Origin: Siniperca chuatsi
Lineage: Eukaryota > Chordata > Actinopteri > Centrarchiformes > Sinipercidae
Direction: 5' to 3'
Length of the DNA: 64,000 bases
Assembly: GCF_020085105.1 (NCBI RefSeq)
Contig: NC_058053.1
Location: 14,470,888-14,534,887 of the forward strand
The notes below the pieces were generated by a model. It had not been told where the DNA came from. It saw nothing but the letters and a program-made list of their open reading frames with translations, and ran no database searches. The position numbers were made by a program, and so were the translations under genes. This document shows, in pieces, positions 40,170-51,100 of the stretch (positions within the stretch are counted from its first letter, which is position 1; each line of letters begins with the position of its first letter).

Positions 40170-40842
40170 CAGTAGTAGTAGAATGTAATTAAGGACATTT
40201 ACTCAAGTATTGTACTTAAGTACAATTTTGAGGTACTTAATACTTCTTTATGTCACTTTCTACTTATACTGCACTACATTTTGGAAGCCAATATTATACT
40301 TTTCACTCCACTACATTTATTTGACAACTTTACTTTGCAGATTCAGAATATTAATACAAAATAGAAATCAACTAATAAATTATGATGTATTGTGATGGAT
40401 TAAGTCACCCAACAGTATATAATACGTTTATATTAATATTATATATAAGTTTAAATTAATCCCACTTACACCAGCAACATTAGTGATGCTTGAATATAAA
40501 TGCATCAATATTTATAGGCTAATCCAGTAATATAATATTCTGAAATGGGCCATTCAGCATAATGAGTATTTACTTGTAACAGTATTTCTACACTGTGGTA
40601 TTGCCACTTAGGTATTTCTTCTTAACCCTACAGTATGTAAGACCTAATGCAACATAGACCACAAACATGAACAATTTGTAAAACACTGTATACAAATGTG
40701 CACCTCTGAAATGGGCCATTCTTCAATACGACTGTTCTTGACATTAAAAATTAATTTGACTAATACTTAAGTCCTATTTTAACTGCGTGACTTGAAATAA
40801 TTACCTTTTAGTAAAGCCTTTGAAAAACGTTTTCCACCACTG
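40170..40842. mobile_element. hAT copy, CAGTGGTGG family, with internal disruption
   Basis: Starts near ACATTTACTCAAGTATTG, contains TTTGACAACTTTACTTTGCA and CTGAAATGGGCCATTCAGCA, and ends TTTTCCACCACTG (to 40842). CTGAAATGGGCCATTC occurs twice (about 40541 and 40708), so part of the element is duplicated or a second copy has joined it. No coding capacity. Confidence 0.6.
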
Positions 40843-41234
40843 TTTTATGCATTAGGTGAAGTATTTCAAGACTGTTTATACCCCCGTGCGTTTGAATTTC
40901 ATGTAAATGTTCTGTAAAACGAGCGCAAACCAGCTCATGTACTCATATCTGGGAGATCTTGTGCAGGAATCAATATTGTGCACTGTGCCGTTAATCCTTG
41001 TTAGGATTAGGTAAAGCCTTGGTCACACTGGAACTGGGTTCAAAATGTCATGGCAACGACAAGAATGAGGGAGGGGGGCATGAATGGTGAATAGTGCAAT
41101 GGCTTCTTCTTGTGCTGCACTGAAGGCGATGCTCATTTGTATAAGATTTGTATTCTGCCAGTGACGCTTCTCCTGCCTGTTGGGTACACTCATGCGCCGT
41201 CCATGAGCGCATCACGAGACTGTGGATGGAGGGG

Positions 41235-41244
41235 CTATATTTAG
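41235..41244 (+). promoter_or_regulatory. TATA/MEF2-like site upstream of klhl23
   Basis: CTATATTTAG, flanked by GC-rich DNA (GGGG before, GCTCC after). It is identical to the 10-mer before klhl41. Here the GC-rich flanks favour a TATA box with transcription beginning near 41270. There is no experimental support. Confidence 0.4.
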
Positions 41245-41699
41245 GCTCCGAGAGAAAATAGCGGTGTTGGGTGATTCCTCTGAGTGATTGCTTAGATTTG
41301 TCAAGGACCTGCTGTTGGAGACTTGCTGCAGGAGAGGAGGAGGAGGGGGTTGGGGGATGGCCGCTGCACACAAATATACCAAAATAGGATAGAGCTGCCT
41401 GCGACCGTCCTGCGGGAGCTAAATTGAGGTTCCTGTGTTTTGGAGAGGGGCGTTCAAAGACAGGACACTGCCGAGTGTCAGTGAACAGCACGGGTTACTC
41501 ATAGAAAGATGATGAGAGGTAAGCCTATAGTTTCTCTGGCTGAGTGTGGCCTTCTGTTAATGAGTAATAGGGTGAATAAAGGGGCATCTGCATAAGACTG
41601 CAGTTAATTATTAATGGGAATATGCCACCACGATTTTGCTTTGCTTTTCTATACAGCAGGCTGTGGAACTGGACACATAATCGTGTGTTTTCTCCAGAT

Positions 41700-44600
41700 A
41701 TGATGTCACATCTGCAAGCTGAAATCTACACACACGACTTCTGTGATGGTGACCACCCAGCAGAGCTCCTGGATGCTCTCAGGCATTTCTACATCAGCGG
41801 CCTGTTTACCGACGTGACTCTACAATGTGGCGAGTCCGGACAGGTGTTTCACTGCCACAAGGCGCTGCTGTCAGCCCGCAGCTCCTATTTCAAAGTCATG
41901 TTCACAGCTGACATGAGGGAGAGGTCGAACAGCGTCATCAAACTGACCGGGGTAGACTGCGGGGTTCTGGGTGCTCTGGTGAACTACGTGTACACAGCTC
42001 AGGTATGCATCACCGAGAGCAACGTGCAGAGCCTCCTGGAGGCTGCGGACCTCCTGCAGTTCATTTCCGTGAAACAAGCGTGTGAGGAGTTTCTCATTCG
42101 CCTCCTGGATGTGGACAACTGCCTGGGGATGCACGCCTTTGCTGAGCTGCACCTGTGTCCCGGCTTGGAGAGGGAGGCCCGTAGGGTGATGCTGAGCCGG
42201 TTCACGGAGCTCATTCTGCAGGAGGAGTTCCTAGAACTTGATCATGAGAAGATGAGCTCGGTTTTGGCTGCCCAGAAGCTCACTGTGCAGAGGGATGAGG
42301 TGTTGATAGATGCTGTAGCCAGATGGGTAACCCATGACTTGGATAATCGCGTTAAGTATGCTGCAGACTTGCTGCACTCCATCCATCTGGACATGGATGA
42401 GGTTTCCTTCAAGGCTACTTTAGATGTGCACAGACAATGCTTGCTGAACAGTGAAGGGAAATTTAAATCTATGATCGTTCAGGCTTTAAGGTCCAATGGC
42501 AAAGAGATGTCTGTAAGCAGAAAAATGTCTTCCAGCATGTATGTCATCGGTGGATACTACTGGCATCCTCTTTGTGAAGTTCACATATGGGATCCTATCA
42601 GCAACACCTGGGTGCAAGGGAAAGACATGCCTGACCATGCAAGAGAGAGCTACAGTGTCAGTTTACTTGGGGCAAATATCTATGTGACCGGTGGTTACAG
42701 GACAAACACTGTTGAGGCTCTCGACACAGTTTCAGTATATAACTGTGACTATGATGAATGGACCGAGGGCTGCCCCATGATCACAGCTAGATACTACCAT
42801 TGCTCTGTGGCTTTGCACGGCTGTATTTATGCCATCGGAGGCTACAGCGGAGGAGCTCCAGAGCAAGAGACAGAATTTTATGATCCCTTGAAAAAGAAAT
42901 GGTTCCCTGTGGCCAAAATGATCCAAGGTATGCAAAATATAAATATAATATTAAAAAAGTGATGTGTCCTATATGCATCGATGAACAGAAGAACAAAGAC
43001 TAGATTAATGATGAGAAACGAATCTCACTACAGGGTCAATTTAGTAGCTGTTCTGGAGCTTTCGACAGTGACGGAAGAAGTACTCAGATCCTTTCCTTCA
43101 GTAAAAGTAACAATACCATAGTGTAAAAATACTCTGTTACAAGTTAAAGTCCTGCATTCGAAATTCTACTTGAGTAAAAGTACATAACTATTACCTGCAA
43201 AATGTACTAAAAGTATCAAAAGTAAAAATATTCACAATGCAAAGTGGCCCCTTTCAGACTGTGAATTAGGGAGGCTTCAAGGTCCCAAAGGATAATATAT
43301 ATTTTTTATCTCATGCACAAGATAATTATTTGTACACACAAGTTATTATCGTGTGCAACAAGATAAAAACAAAATTCGGGACTTCTGGGGCTCTCCTGTT
43401 AGTTTTGTGGGGCTTTAATCTATAACAGTGCATCATATTTAATACGTCAATCATATGTTTTTAAAATCTAAGTAACTAGTAACCTTAGCAGTTAAATAAA
43501 TGTAGTGAAGTAAAAAATACAATATTTCCCTCTGAAATGTAGTGGAGTATAAGTATAAAGTAGCATAAATTGGATAAACTTAAGTAAAGTACAAAGACCT
43601 CAAAATTGTACTTAAGTACAGTGCTTGAATAAATATACTTAGTTACTTTCCACCACTGGCTTTCGATCAAATCACATGTTCTTCATCAGCAAATGGAGTT
43701 TCCCTGGTTGTCATGGCATTGTAGATGTTCAACTTCCCATTTTTTCTGAGCACTTTAAGGACTTCAGAGTTTCAGAGTTCAGTCTATACCTTCCATCTGC
43801 TGATGAAGATCATGTTATTTGACTGAAAGCTCCTGAACAGCTTCTAAATGAAACTTGTTTTCTCAACTGCTGTTTCCAAGGTCAAGAATACACTTTGAAT
43901 CTCAGTAAATTAATGCTTTTCTGAAAATATAATTTTGTTTGTATCAGCTGTTGATTAGTGATTCAGTTGAAGTCAAAGTGTATTCATGTACCTGGATGTG
44001 TTCATGCAGTTTATTGGAAACACCACACAAAAAAGAGAGTTTTATGGTTCATTCTTGACCTTGGGAATAGCAGTTTGACAAAAAAAATTGCTCAGTTGTC
44101 ATGGATATGGTTCCGCTGTCATAACGGAATCGTCTCCTGAACCTAGATATAGCTGAAAGCCCTGGAAGAAACGAATCAAAAGTTAAAAATAATGCCTGTT
44201 CTCACATTTTTTACAACTTAAAGCTGCACCAGTCCGTATTTTCATATAAATACTCGATCACATGACTACTTGTATGTGAAAGCGGTTGCTCGTAGTGACC
44301 AACCCACAGAGAATTATCACCACATTCTGCTGTTTACCTCAGATCTACAGAGCATTTTAGCATCTTTCTGCTCATTGTTTTGGTTTGATGGCGCACAACT
44401 TTATTGTTTTAGTTTACTCTCACTGCTATCAAATAGCAACCCCATTGATGAAATGAATGATAACGTTGCTCTGGATCAGCTGGATGTGTAAATAAGCAAC
44501 TGTTTGCTAACAAGTTTGCCATATCAACTTCAAAGGTGATGATATGTCAGTGTTGTGTTTACAGCTTGTTGTGCTGCCCCCAAATGGTAAAAAAAATCTA

Positions 44601-45205
44601 TTAATGCAGGTTTAGAGATGTGAGTGATCAAATGATACCTATAACCTCTGTTTTCTTTGAAGGTGTAGGAAACGCCACTGCCTGTGTAATTGGAGATAAA
44701 ATCTATGTGACAGGAGGTCACTACGGGTACAGAGGAAACTGCACCTATGAAAAAATCCAAGTCTACAGGCCAGATGTCAATGAGTGGAGTATCATTACAA
44801 TAACTCCCCATCCAGGTATGAGAAAAAGATGAAGGGACGGGAATAAAAAAATATGCTGAATACTGTATTTTGATTTCAAATCCTCTGTTTTCAGAGTTCG
44901 GGCTGTGTTCTGTGTCTCTCCACAACAAGCTGTATTTGGTGGGTGGACAGACAACTATCGCAGACTGCTACGACATAGAGAAAGACGAATGGAGACCAAT
45001 ATCAGTGATGAAGGAGAGGAGGATGGAGTGTGGGGCAGCGGTAATAAATGGTTGTATTTATGTAACAGGGGGTTACTCCTACTCAAAAGGGACTTATCTG
45101 CAGAGCATTGAGAAATACGACCCTCAGCTGAACTCTTGGGAGATTGTGGGGACTCTTCCCAGCCCTGTCAGATCACATGGATGCGTTTGTGTTTTCAGTG
45201 TTTAG
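41700..45205 (+). CDS. klhl23: kelch-like protein 23
   Basis: Three coding exons: 41700-42927, 44663-44815, 44895-45205, giving 563 aa (human 558). A BTB domain (about residues 35-135) is followed by a BACK domain (about 140-240) and six kelch repeats. Signature words match human closely, for example MYVIGGYYWHPLCEVHIWDP, YLVGGQTTI and GCIYVTGGYSYSKGTYLQSI. BTB-BACK-kelch proteins serve as CUL3 substrate adaptors; the substrate of KLHL23 is not well known. The start taken here is the first ATG after a good acceptor at 41697. A tiny upstream exon ATGATGAGAG (41509-41518) with donor GTAAGC would splice in frame and add MMRD, and may be the true start. Intron 1 carries an inverted repeat with an hAT element inside. 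A polyA signal AATAAA is at 45633-45638. Confidence 0.95.
43042..44150. repeat. large inverted repeat in klhl23 intron, split by an hAT element
   Basis: With the hAT copy (43066-43658) and its duplicated TSD removed, the left arm TAGTAGCTGTTCTGGAGCTT...CTTCATCAGCAAATGG (43042-43065 plus 43667-43696) is the reverse complement, with few mismatches, of CCATCTGCTGATGAAG...AGCTTCTA (43794-43846). A second inverted pair is CAACTGCTGTTTCCAAGGTC (43865 on) and GACCTTGGGAATAGCAGTTT (44057 on). This is a long palindromic teleost repeat, related to the fragment at 13249-13510. Confidence 0.7.
43066..43658. mobile_element. non-autonomous hAT element with perfect 8-bp target duplication
   Basis: Begins CAGTGACGGAAGAAGTACTC and ends ACTTTCCACCACTG. 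It is flanked on both sides by GCTTTCGA (43058-43065 and 43659-43666), an exact 8-bp duplication as hAT transposases make. 593 bp, no coding capacity. Same family as 30680-31433 and 40170-40842, and it looks the youngest of the three judging by the intact duplication. Confidence 0.85.
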
Positions 45206-46590
45206 TATCAAACCCTTATCACAGATGTTGTCATTTGGTGCCAAATGAATCAAATGGTGAACTGTATTCTGTCAAAGTGTTCAAATGTCAGGTACACTAT
45301 CACACAAGATGTCCAGTTAGCTCATGTTTTGCACTGGATAACTGCCTGTGGAGAGCCACACATTTGCCAAACTGTGAATTTAATGAAGAACAAGCATTTC
45401 ACTTAAAACTCAGGAGCTTCACAATTACTGTAGCATTTTAGTTTACTTTTGGGTATTTGTGTTTTAACAGATTGAAAGGAACGGCTGAAAATTGCCAGAA
45501 GATGATCATATTTGAGTATTATTCAGATGCACTTTACATATACACAGAATCCACCAAAGACTACTGATGCACTAGGGCACTCCAAATAATCTTTTCCTTT
45601 TTTTAATAGAACTGTACCACCTTACTTGATTAAATAAATCACTACCCTTATGATGTGATTTCTGTCTGAATTAATCAGTGAGTTCCATATAACATTGGAC
45701 TATATAGGTTTAATCACATCTTTTGTAAACAGTCACATTGAGATGTATGTTTGGCTCCATCCTATAACTTTTGGATGTTATATATTTAGGGTATAGACTG
45801 TCAGCTTTTAAGTAAAGAGTTTTGGATTTAGAGTTTTACTGATATTGTTTGTAGTGTAAAGGCAAGGAAAAGGTATTTGTATAGCAACTTTCAACAACAA
45901 AGCAATTAAAAGTGCTTTACATTAGACTTAAAAAATCATTAAGACAAGATATAAAAGAAACAAGGCAATATCAAAAGACGTACAAGTATGATTATAAAAG
46001 AATTAACTAAAAACGGAATATGTAAAATACGCTAAAAAAAACAAAACTTTATAAACAGATTAAAAAGTGTAAAAATATGTTACAAATCTAATATTAAATT
46101 TTTTTTATTTGGGATCATAAGAGAAAACAGGTGCGCTTGTTCTGCACTGAATTTAAGTTAGGTGTTGTGTCTCAAAAAGAGAACTGCAATGTGTTTGTTT
46201 CTCCAAAACAAATGCAGAAAAAAGACGGCACTCCATTAGTGAAAACAGCGAAAGAGTCACCTCATGTTTGATCACTTTGTTAAATTTATTTTCAACTAAT
46301 GGACTGACAAAACTTGGGTTGCAGCCTCGATCAGAGCATACAGTATATGACAGCAGTAACCCCTCTTTTTAAAGGGCAACAACAAAAAAAACCAAAACAA
46401 TTTCACCTATAAACCTGTGAGAAGACACACATACACACAAATAAATAAAAAGATAAAATAAAAATGAAATAAAAACAAACAACATATAAACATACCAATA
46501 AATACATTTTAAAAAGGAAAGAAATGAGAACAAATAACATACATTGTGGTATTTGTCAAATGAAACAAAAGCTAAATCATAAGTGACAGC
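45206..46590. other. klhl23 3' UTR and repeat-like gap
   Basis: After the klhl23 polyA signal (45633-45638) comes AAAGCAATTAAAAGTGCTTT (about 45899), a piece of a common teleost short repeat, followed by A-rich sequence. Near 46290-46350, ACTAATGGACTGACAAAACT and GTTGCAGCCTCGATCAGAG suggest another dispersed repeat. No exon is recognised. Confidence 0.4.
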
Positions 46591-46599
46591 ACATGTTTT

Positions 46600-46871
46600 A
46601 TTTCCACTGCAGTCTCACTGCTGTCCTGCAGTTACATCGATTCACAGCGACACCCTGGGGCTGTGGCCTCCATCACACAGATAATCTCATGCTGATACCG
46701 TCGCTGCTCAGATCCAAACTGCTGGAGCGCGACAGTGGCGTTAGCGCTGAGACGACCTCTTTTTGGTCCTCGGTGTGCTCCGTAGCACGCAGTTCCACAA
46801 CGTGCGAGCAGAAAAGTGAGGACTTCAGGTTTGAACAGCTAAAACTGGTGCCAGCGGCGATTCAACGTATT
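46600..46871 (+). promoter_or_regulatory. ssb promoter and non-coding first exon
   Basis: A CpG-rich stretch ends in a good splice donor, CGTATT|GTGAGT (donor at 46872). The ssb start codon lies in an exon beginning at 48142 after TTTACACAG, so a 5' non-coding exon ending at 46871 fits. CCTCTTTTT at 46756-46764 would be a suitable 5'TOP start. The transcription start is inferred. Confidence 0.45.
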
Positions 46872-47637
46872 GTGAGTATAACTTTTCATGATGGTGTAAA
46901 AGGGCTTTTATGGTTTCTTTAAATTACCTTGTAAATATTTTGTAGGTTCTCAAAAGAATAGAGTAACTAGACATTATCGTTTAGCATGTTTGAATAGCAT
47001 GCTTTTGCTAGAATGGAGTTGCGCACAGTGTAAATGACTAATTTAACATTACGTACTACAGTAATTTATGGCCAACCAAATATCACACTGAAGAACACAT
47101 ACTGCCGACGTGGCTTGACTCAATAAGCTGGGTGACTTAGTTTTAGTGTGCGCGCACACAGCGTGGCCAGTGTACAGCTGCGGCATGTAAGCTAAGCTAT
47201 GCTAGCAGGTTAGCTATCATCAAGCTAGCAGCAACAGCAGCATGGAATCAGAATACATTAAATCTGTTTCCTGTTTATGCCAATTGTATGCATATTTAGT
47301 CATACTTAAATTGGCATTTTTAGATTTAATTTACTGGGTCAAGCTATTCAAGATATATAACCAGCTGTTGAATGTTGTTTTGGGATTTGTTTCTTGCTGT
47401 TAAACTGTAACAAATTATAACTGACTTATTACAGTTCGCTCCAGACAAGAGCTGCATATGGCAAGGAATGGTTCAGAACTCTCTAGATTGCTATAAAAGG
47501 CTGGTTCACTCAAATCTCAACAGAGCAAAAAAGACAAAAAAAAACCAAACTCGTGGTATCTGGCCCTGTTGCTCATTTGCAGAATTTTTTTGAAAAGATC
47601 CAAACAGTCTTCGCCAATAAATGGAGGTGAATGGAAT

Positions 47638-48080
47638 TTAAAGGGACAGTTCACCCCAAAATCAAAAATACACATTTTTTTCCTCTCACCTGTAGTGCTA
47701 TTTATCCATCTAGATTGTTTTGGTAAATATAATGGGACTATATGGCACTCGGCTTGTGGTGCTCAAAGCGCCAAAAAAATACATTTGAAACACTCAACAG
47801 CAATGTCTCTTTCCAGAATTCATGACCCGGTTACTCGATGGCGTGTTTTGTCTGACCAACAGACCACCAAAAATACTGAATGTGCAGTGATATAAAACAG
47901 AAAAGCTGCAAGTCCCCACATATGAGAAGAAAATATTTAGCATTTTTGCTTAATATGTAAATTAAACAATTACTTGATTATCAGATTGTTTTTTGTTTTC
48001 TTTTTAGATGTACTAATTGTTTAATCAACTAATAGTTTCTATGTTTAAATTTACAGAAATGTATCATATCCATCGAAGAG
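47638..48080. repeat. dispersed repeats in ssb intron 1
   Basis: AAAGGGACAGTTCACCCCAA (47640-47659), followed by AATCAAAAATACACATTTTT, is the left end of a very common teleost MITE; its right end is not seen, so it is partial (to about 47910). Next, TTAAACAATTACTTGATTAT and GTTTAATCAACTAATAGTTT belong to the same family as the element at 14461-14720. Confidence 0.55.
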
Positions 48081-48148
48081 TAATCAATTATTAATTGAGA
48101 AGGGTATCTTTTCTTAATTGTATGAGTTACTGTTTACACAGATCAATC

Positions 48149-51100
48149 ATGGCAGAAAATGAAGAGATGTCTCCAATTGAGATGAAAGTGGCACGACAAA
48201 TAGAGGTAATTCTGATTTTTAAAATGTACACTTACATATTGTGAAAGCCAGTTAAATTCAGCTCTAAAAATGTATCTCATTCCCACCTCTAGTACTACTT
48301 TGGGGATCACAATCTTCCGAGAGACAAGTTTCTCAAAGAACAACTGCAACTTGATGATGGCTGGGTGACTTTGGAGACGATGCTTAAATTCAACAGGTTC
48401 GTTATACTTCTCTTTATCGCATTCTCTGTTTAACTTGTGTAAAGCAATAACTACTCGTAGCTTTGTTTCACTCGTTCATTCACTGATACCTATCCTTTTG
48501 TGTAAATGCAACACCGTGTTACCTGGGAGGATCAAATCAGACAAACACATTAACCAAAATTCCCCTTTCACTTTGATAGAGAATACAGCGAGTTACTGTT
48601 TCTGTTTTTCAAAGCTTGGTGTTTATTATTTTGTTGCTTACATTAGGCATCCCATACAACACACAAACCAAGTAATGTAAGGTACTCCTTCATAACCCCT
48701 CATTAAACATTCTCCTTACTTTCTCTGCGGTGCTGTTTAACACTCTAACTGTCTGCTCATTGTGATGCCTGAAATTTGAGCACAGAAATCCAGGTATTCA
48801 ATCTGTTAACACAGGACATTTTGCTGCAGCAAATTAATAAATTAAAGCTGACTGATGATGTGAAATGATCTGACAGTCTCTATTTCAGTGCCCATCTAGT
48901 CCCATGTTTTACCATCATCTAGAGGGTGTGGCTGTCTTTTGCATGTTGACATATATGTGCAAGGGTATCTTAAAATGAGGAGTCCAACAAATAACGGGCT
49001 GGCTCTCTCTGTGCCTGTAGGTAATGTTAGTGCTTACCTGCAATCACACTGCTGTTACTGCATTACTTGGGTGGCACTCTGACACCACAAGGGAGTGTGT
49101 GAGATCACTGAGTCCTAAAAGTAATCTACACTAAACTAGTGTAGTAAAAGTGTATTTATTTTTTTATTATTATTATTATTATTATGGAAAACAACAGTGG
49201 TTGTCACTGACCAAAACATGTCATATATATCTTGCAGCAATGTGGGCTTTACACCTAAAAAAACTTGTCAAATTATTGTAAATATCTCAGACAGCAAAAT
49301 TGTATGGAACGCAGCTGTGTGCGTTTTTAACAGCTGATGAGGAAATATTTGCTTTGACATCACGGGTCTCACCAGCACGACATGTCTGAATCAGTTGCTG
49401 ACGCTTCAATAACAAGACAAGGGAAAAAATCAACTAAAAGCAATGTTCACCAAGGAATGGTGAGGTGGAGAATTTTTCAATTAGCTAATTGGAGAAGAGA
49501 GAAACTGGACTGGAGGTTGTGTGACTGAGCAAGAAGAGAAAGACCGTGATGACTAATCAGTTTATGGATCCTTTGCACATGCCCTCACCCTGGTTGAAGT
49601 GTACTCGTCACCAGCCAGACTACATTTAGCCACAGCATGCACACAAAAACAGGCACACCTCTTGCTTAATGTAAGAGGTATGCATGTAGGGCCATTAGAC
49701 TCAAAGACCCTCTTATTGACAACTAATCCAAGTGGTTAGTCTGTATATTTGGAATTTTATGTAGACAGATGTCGATGTGAGTCAGCACTTTTTCTTTCTA
49801 ATCAAGCCTAATTAGTGCAGTTGTAAGTAAGTTGCCTGTGTGATTTGTTTTATTTATTTTTTTCATTTACCCTTAAAAATTGAGCCCTGCAGATATCGAG
49901 AAAATCCCAGCTATGAGTGATTGTGGTGACGCATAATATCTGTACTGGCTGAGACAAAGATCCTCATTAAAAGGAAGACTTTAGATGCTATGCAGTGTCT
50001 CCAGCTTTGTACTGTGTCACTGCAGTGGGATGAAGAATGCATGCTCCTGTAAACCTTTAGGATTTACACACGCTCTTACAGCAGGACCTTCGGGTTCAGA
50101 GTATTTGTTGAAACGTCTGTATTCTCTTCCCAGACTGAAGTCTTTAACTGCAGAAAGCAGCGTCATCGTTGCAGCTCTCCAAAAATCAAAGACTGGCCTC
50201 TTGGAAATCAGTGAAGACAAGACTAAAGTCAGGAGGTCTCCAAACAAACCCTTACCAGAACTGAATGATGAATACAAAGATGCTCTTAAACACAAATCTG
50301 TGTACATTGTAAGTTTTTAAATTGCTTGCACACTAATTCAGAATTCATATTTTTAAATAAAACACTAATTTTTGTAGTTGTCGCTTAACACACTGTTTTG
50401 AGTTTATTAGTTACACCTAGTTAAAACTAATGCAGTCTAATACAACAGTCCTGCAATAAATCCTACCTTCATGAAAGTTATGTTCAGTTTCTGTTGGAAC
50501 AGTTTGAGAGGTGTTGATTCGACTTTATGATCACTTTGGAGGATGTAGTTGGTTCTTTTGAACACAGAGGTGTTTTCTGCTATTTAGCCTACCCTCGCTG
50601 ATATAAATGGGGTGAATAAAATAACACCTGTCAGTATAACGTATTACAGTTATGCAGCACCACAAACTACAGCCTTCAAAATGATAATAAAGCAACAAAA
50701 ACTGAACATTATGGTCTTTATGAAGGTAGGATTTACTGCAGGCCTGTATTAGACTGCATTAGTTTTAGCTAGGTGCACCTAATAAACTGAATATTTATAA
50801 AATATATAAAGTGTATATTTACCATATATAAAACTGCAAACAAGGCAAAAAAAGTCTGTATATTCCTAGAAAACATCTGCATGTCATGACACTGTATTTG
50901 TGCTAAGTTTACATAATTTATCAATAATTTGCAATGCGTTGCCAAAAATTTCCATTGTGCATATTCAGGTTGTCTTCTTTACCTTGGGTATACTGTTGTG
51001 GTTTTCCCACAATCTAATATATTTTCTCATCTAGAAAGGTTTTCCTCTCGAAACTACCCTTGATGAGATTCAGGAGTGGCTGAATGAGAAAGGCACCATA

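Larger units (their letters stand above)
39674..41508. other. phgdh 3' UTR to klhl23 promoter
   Basis: An AATAAA at 39922-39927 probably ends phgdh. A copy of the CAGTGGTGG hAT family fills much of the gap (about 40170-40842). The interval from about 41000 to 41508 is GC-richer. It contains CTATATTTAG (41235-41244), usable as a TATA box or MEF2 site, so it is the likely klhl23 promoter and first exon. Confidence 0.5.

Noticed and set aside
41048-41491. 147-aa minus-strand open frame upstream of klhl23
   Set aside because: No recognisable domain, low-complexity Pro/Ser content, no splice or start context, and it overlaps the probable klhl23 promoter.
41622-41699. N-terminal extension of klhl23 from an in-frame ATG at 41622
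   Set aside because: The extension crosses a good splice acceptor (TCTCCAG at 41697) and has no similarity to KLHL23; it is more likely intron.
49335-49389. C/D-box-like pair (TGATGA ... CTGA) in ssb intron 2, suggesting an intronic snoRNA
   Set aside because: No pairing terminal stem outside the boxes and no clear C'/D' boxes; the spacing alone is weak evidence.
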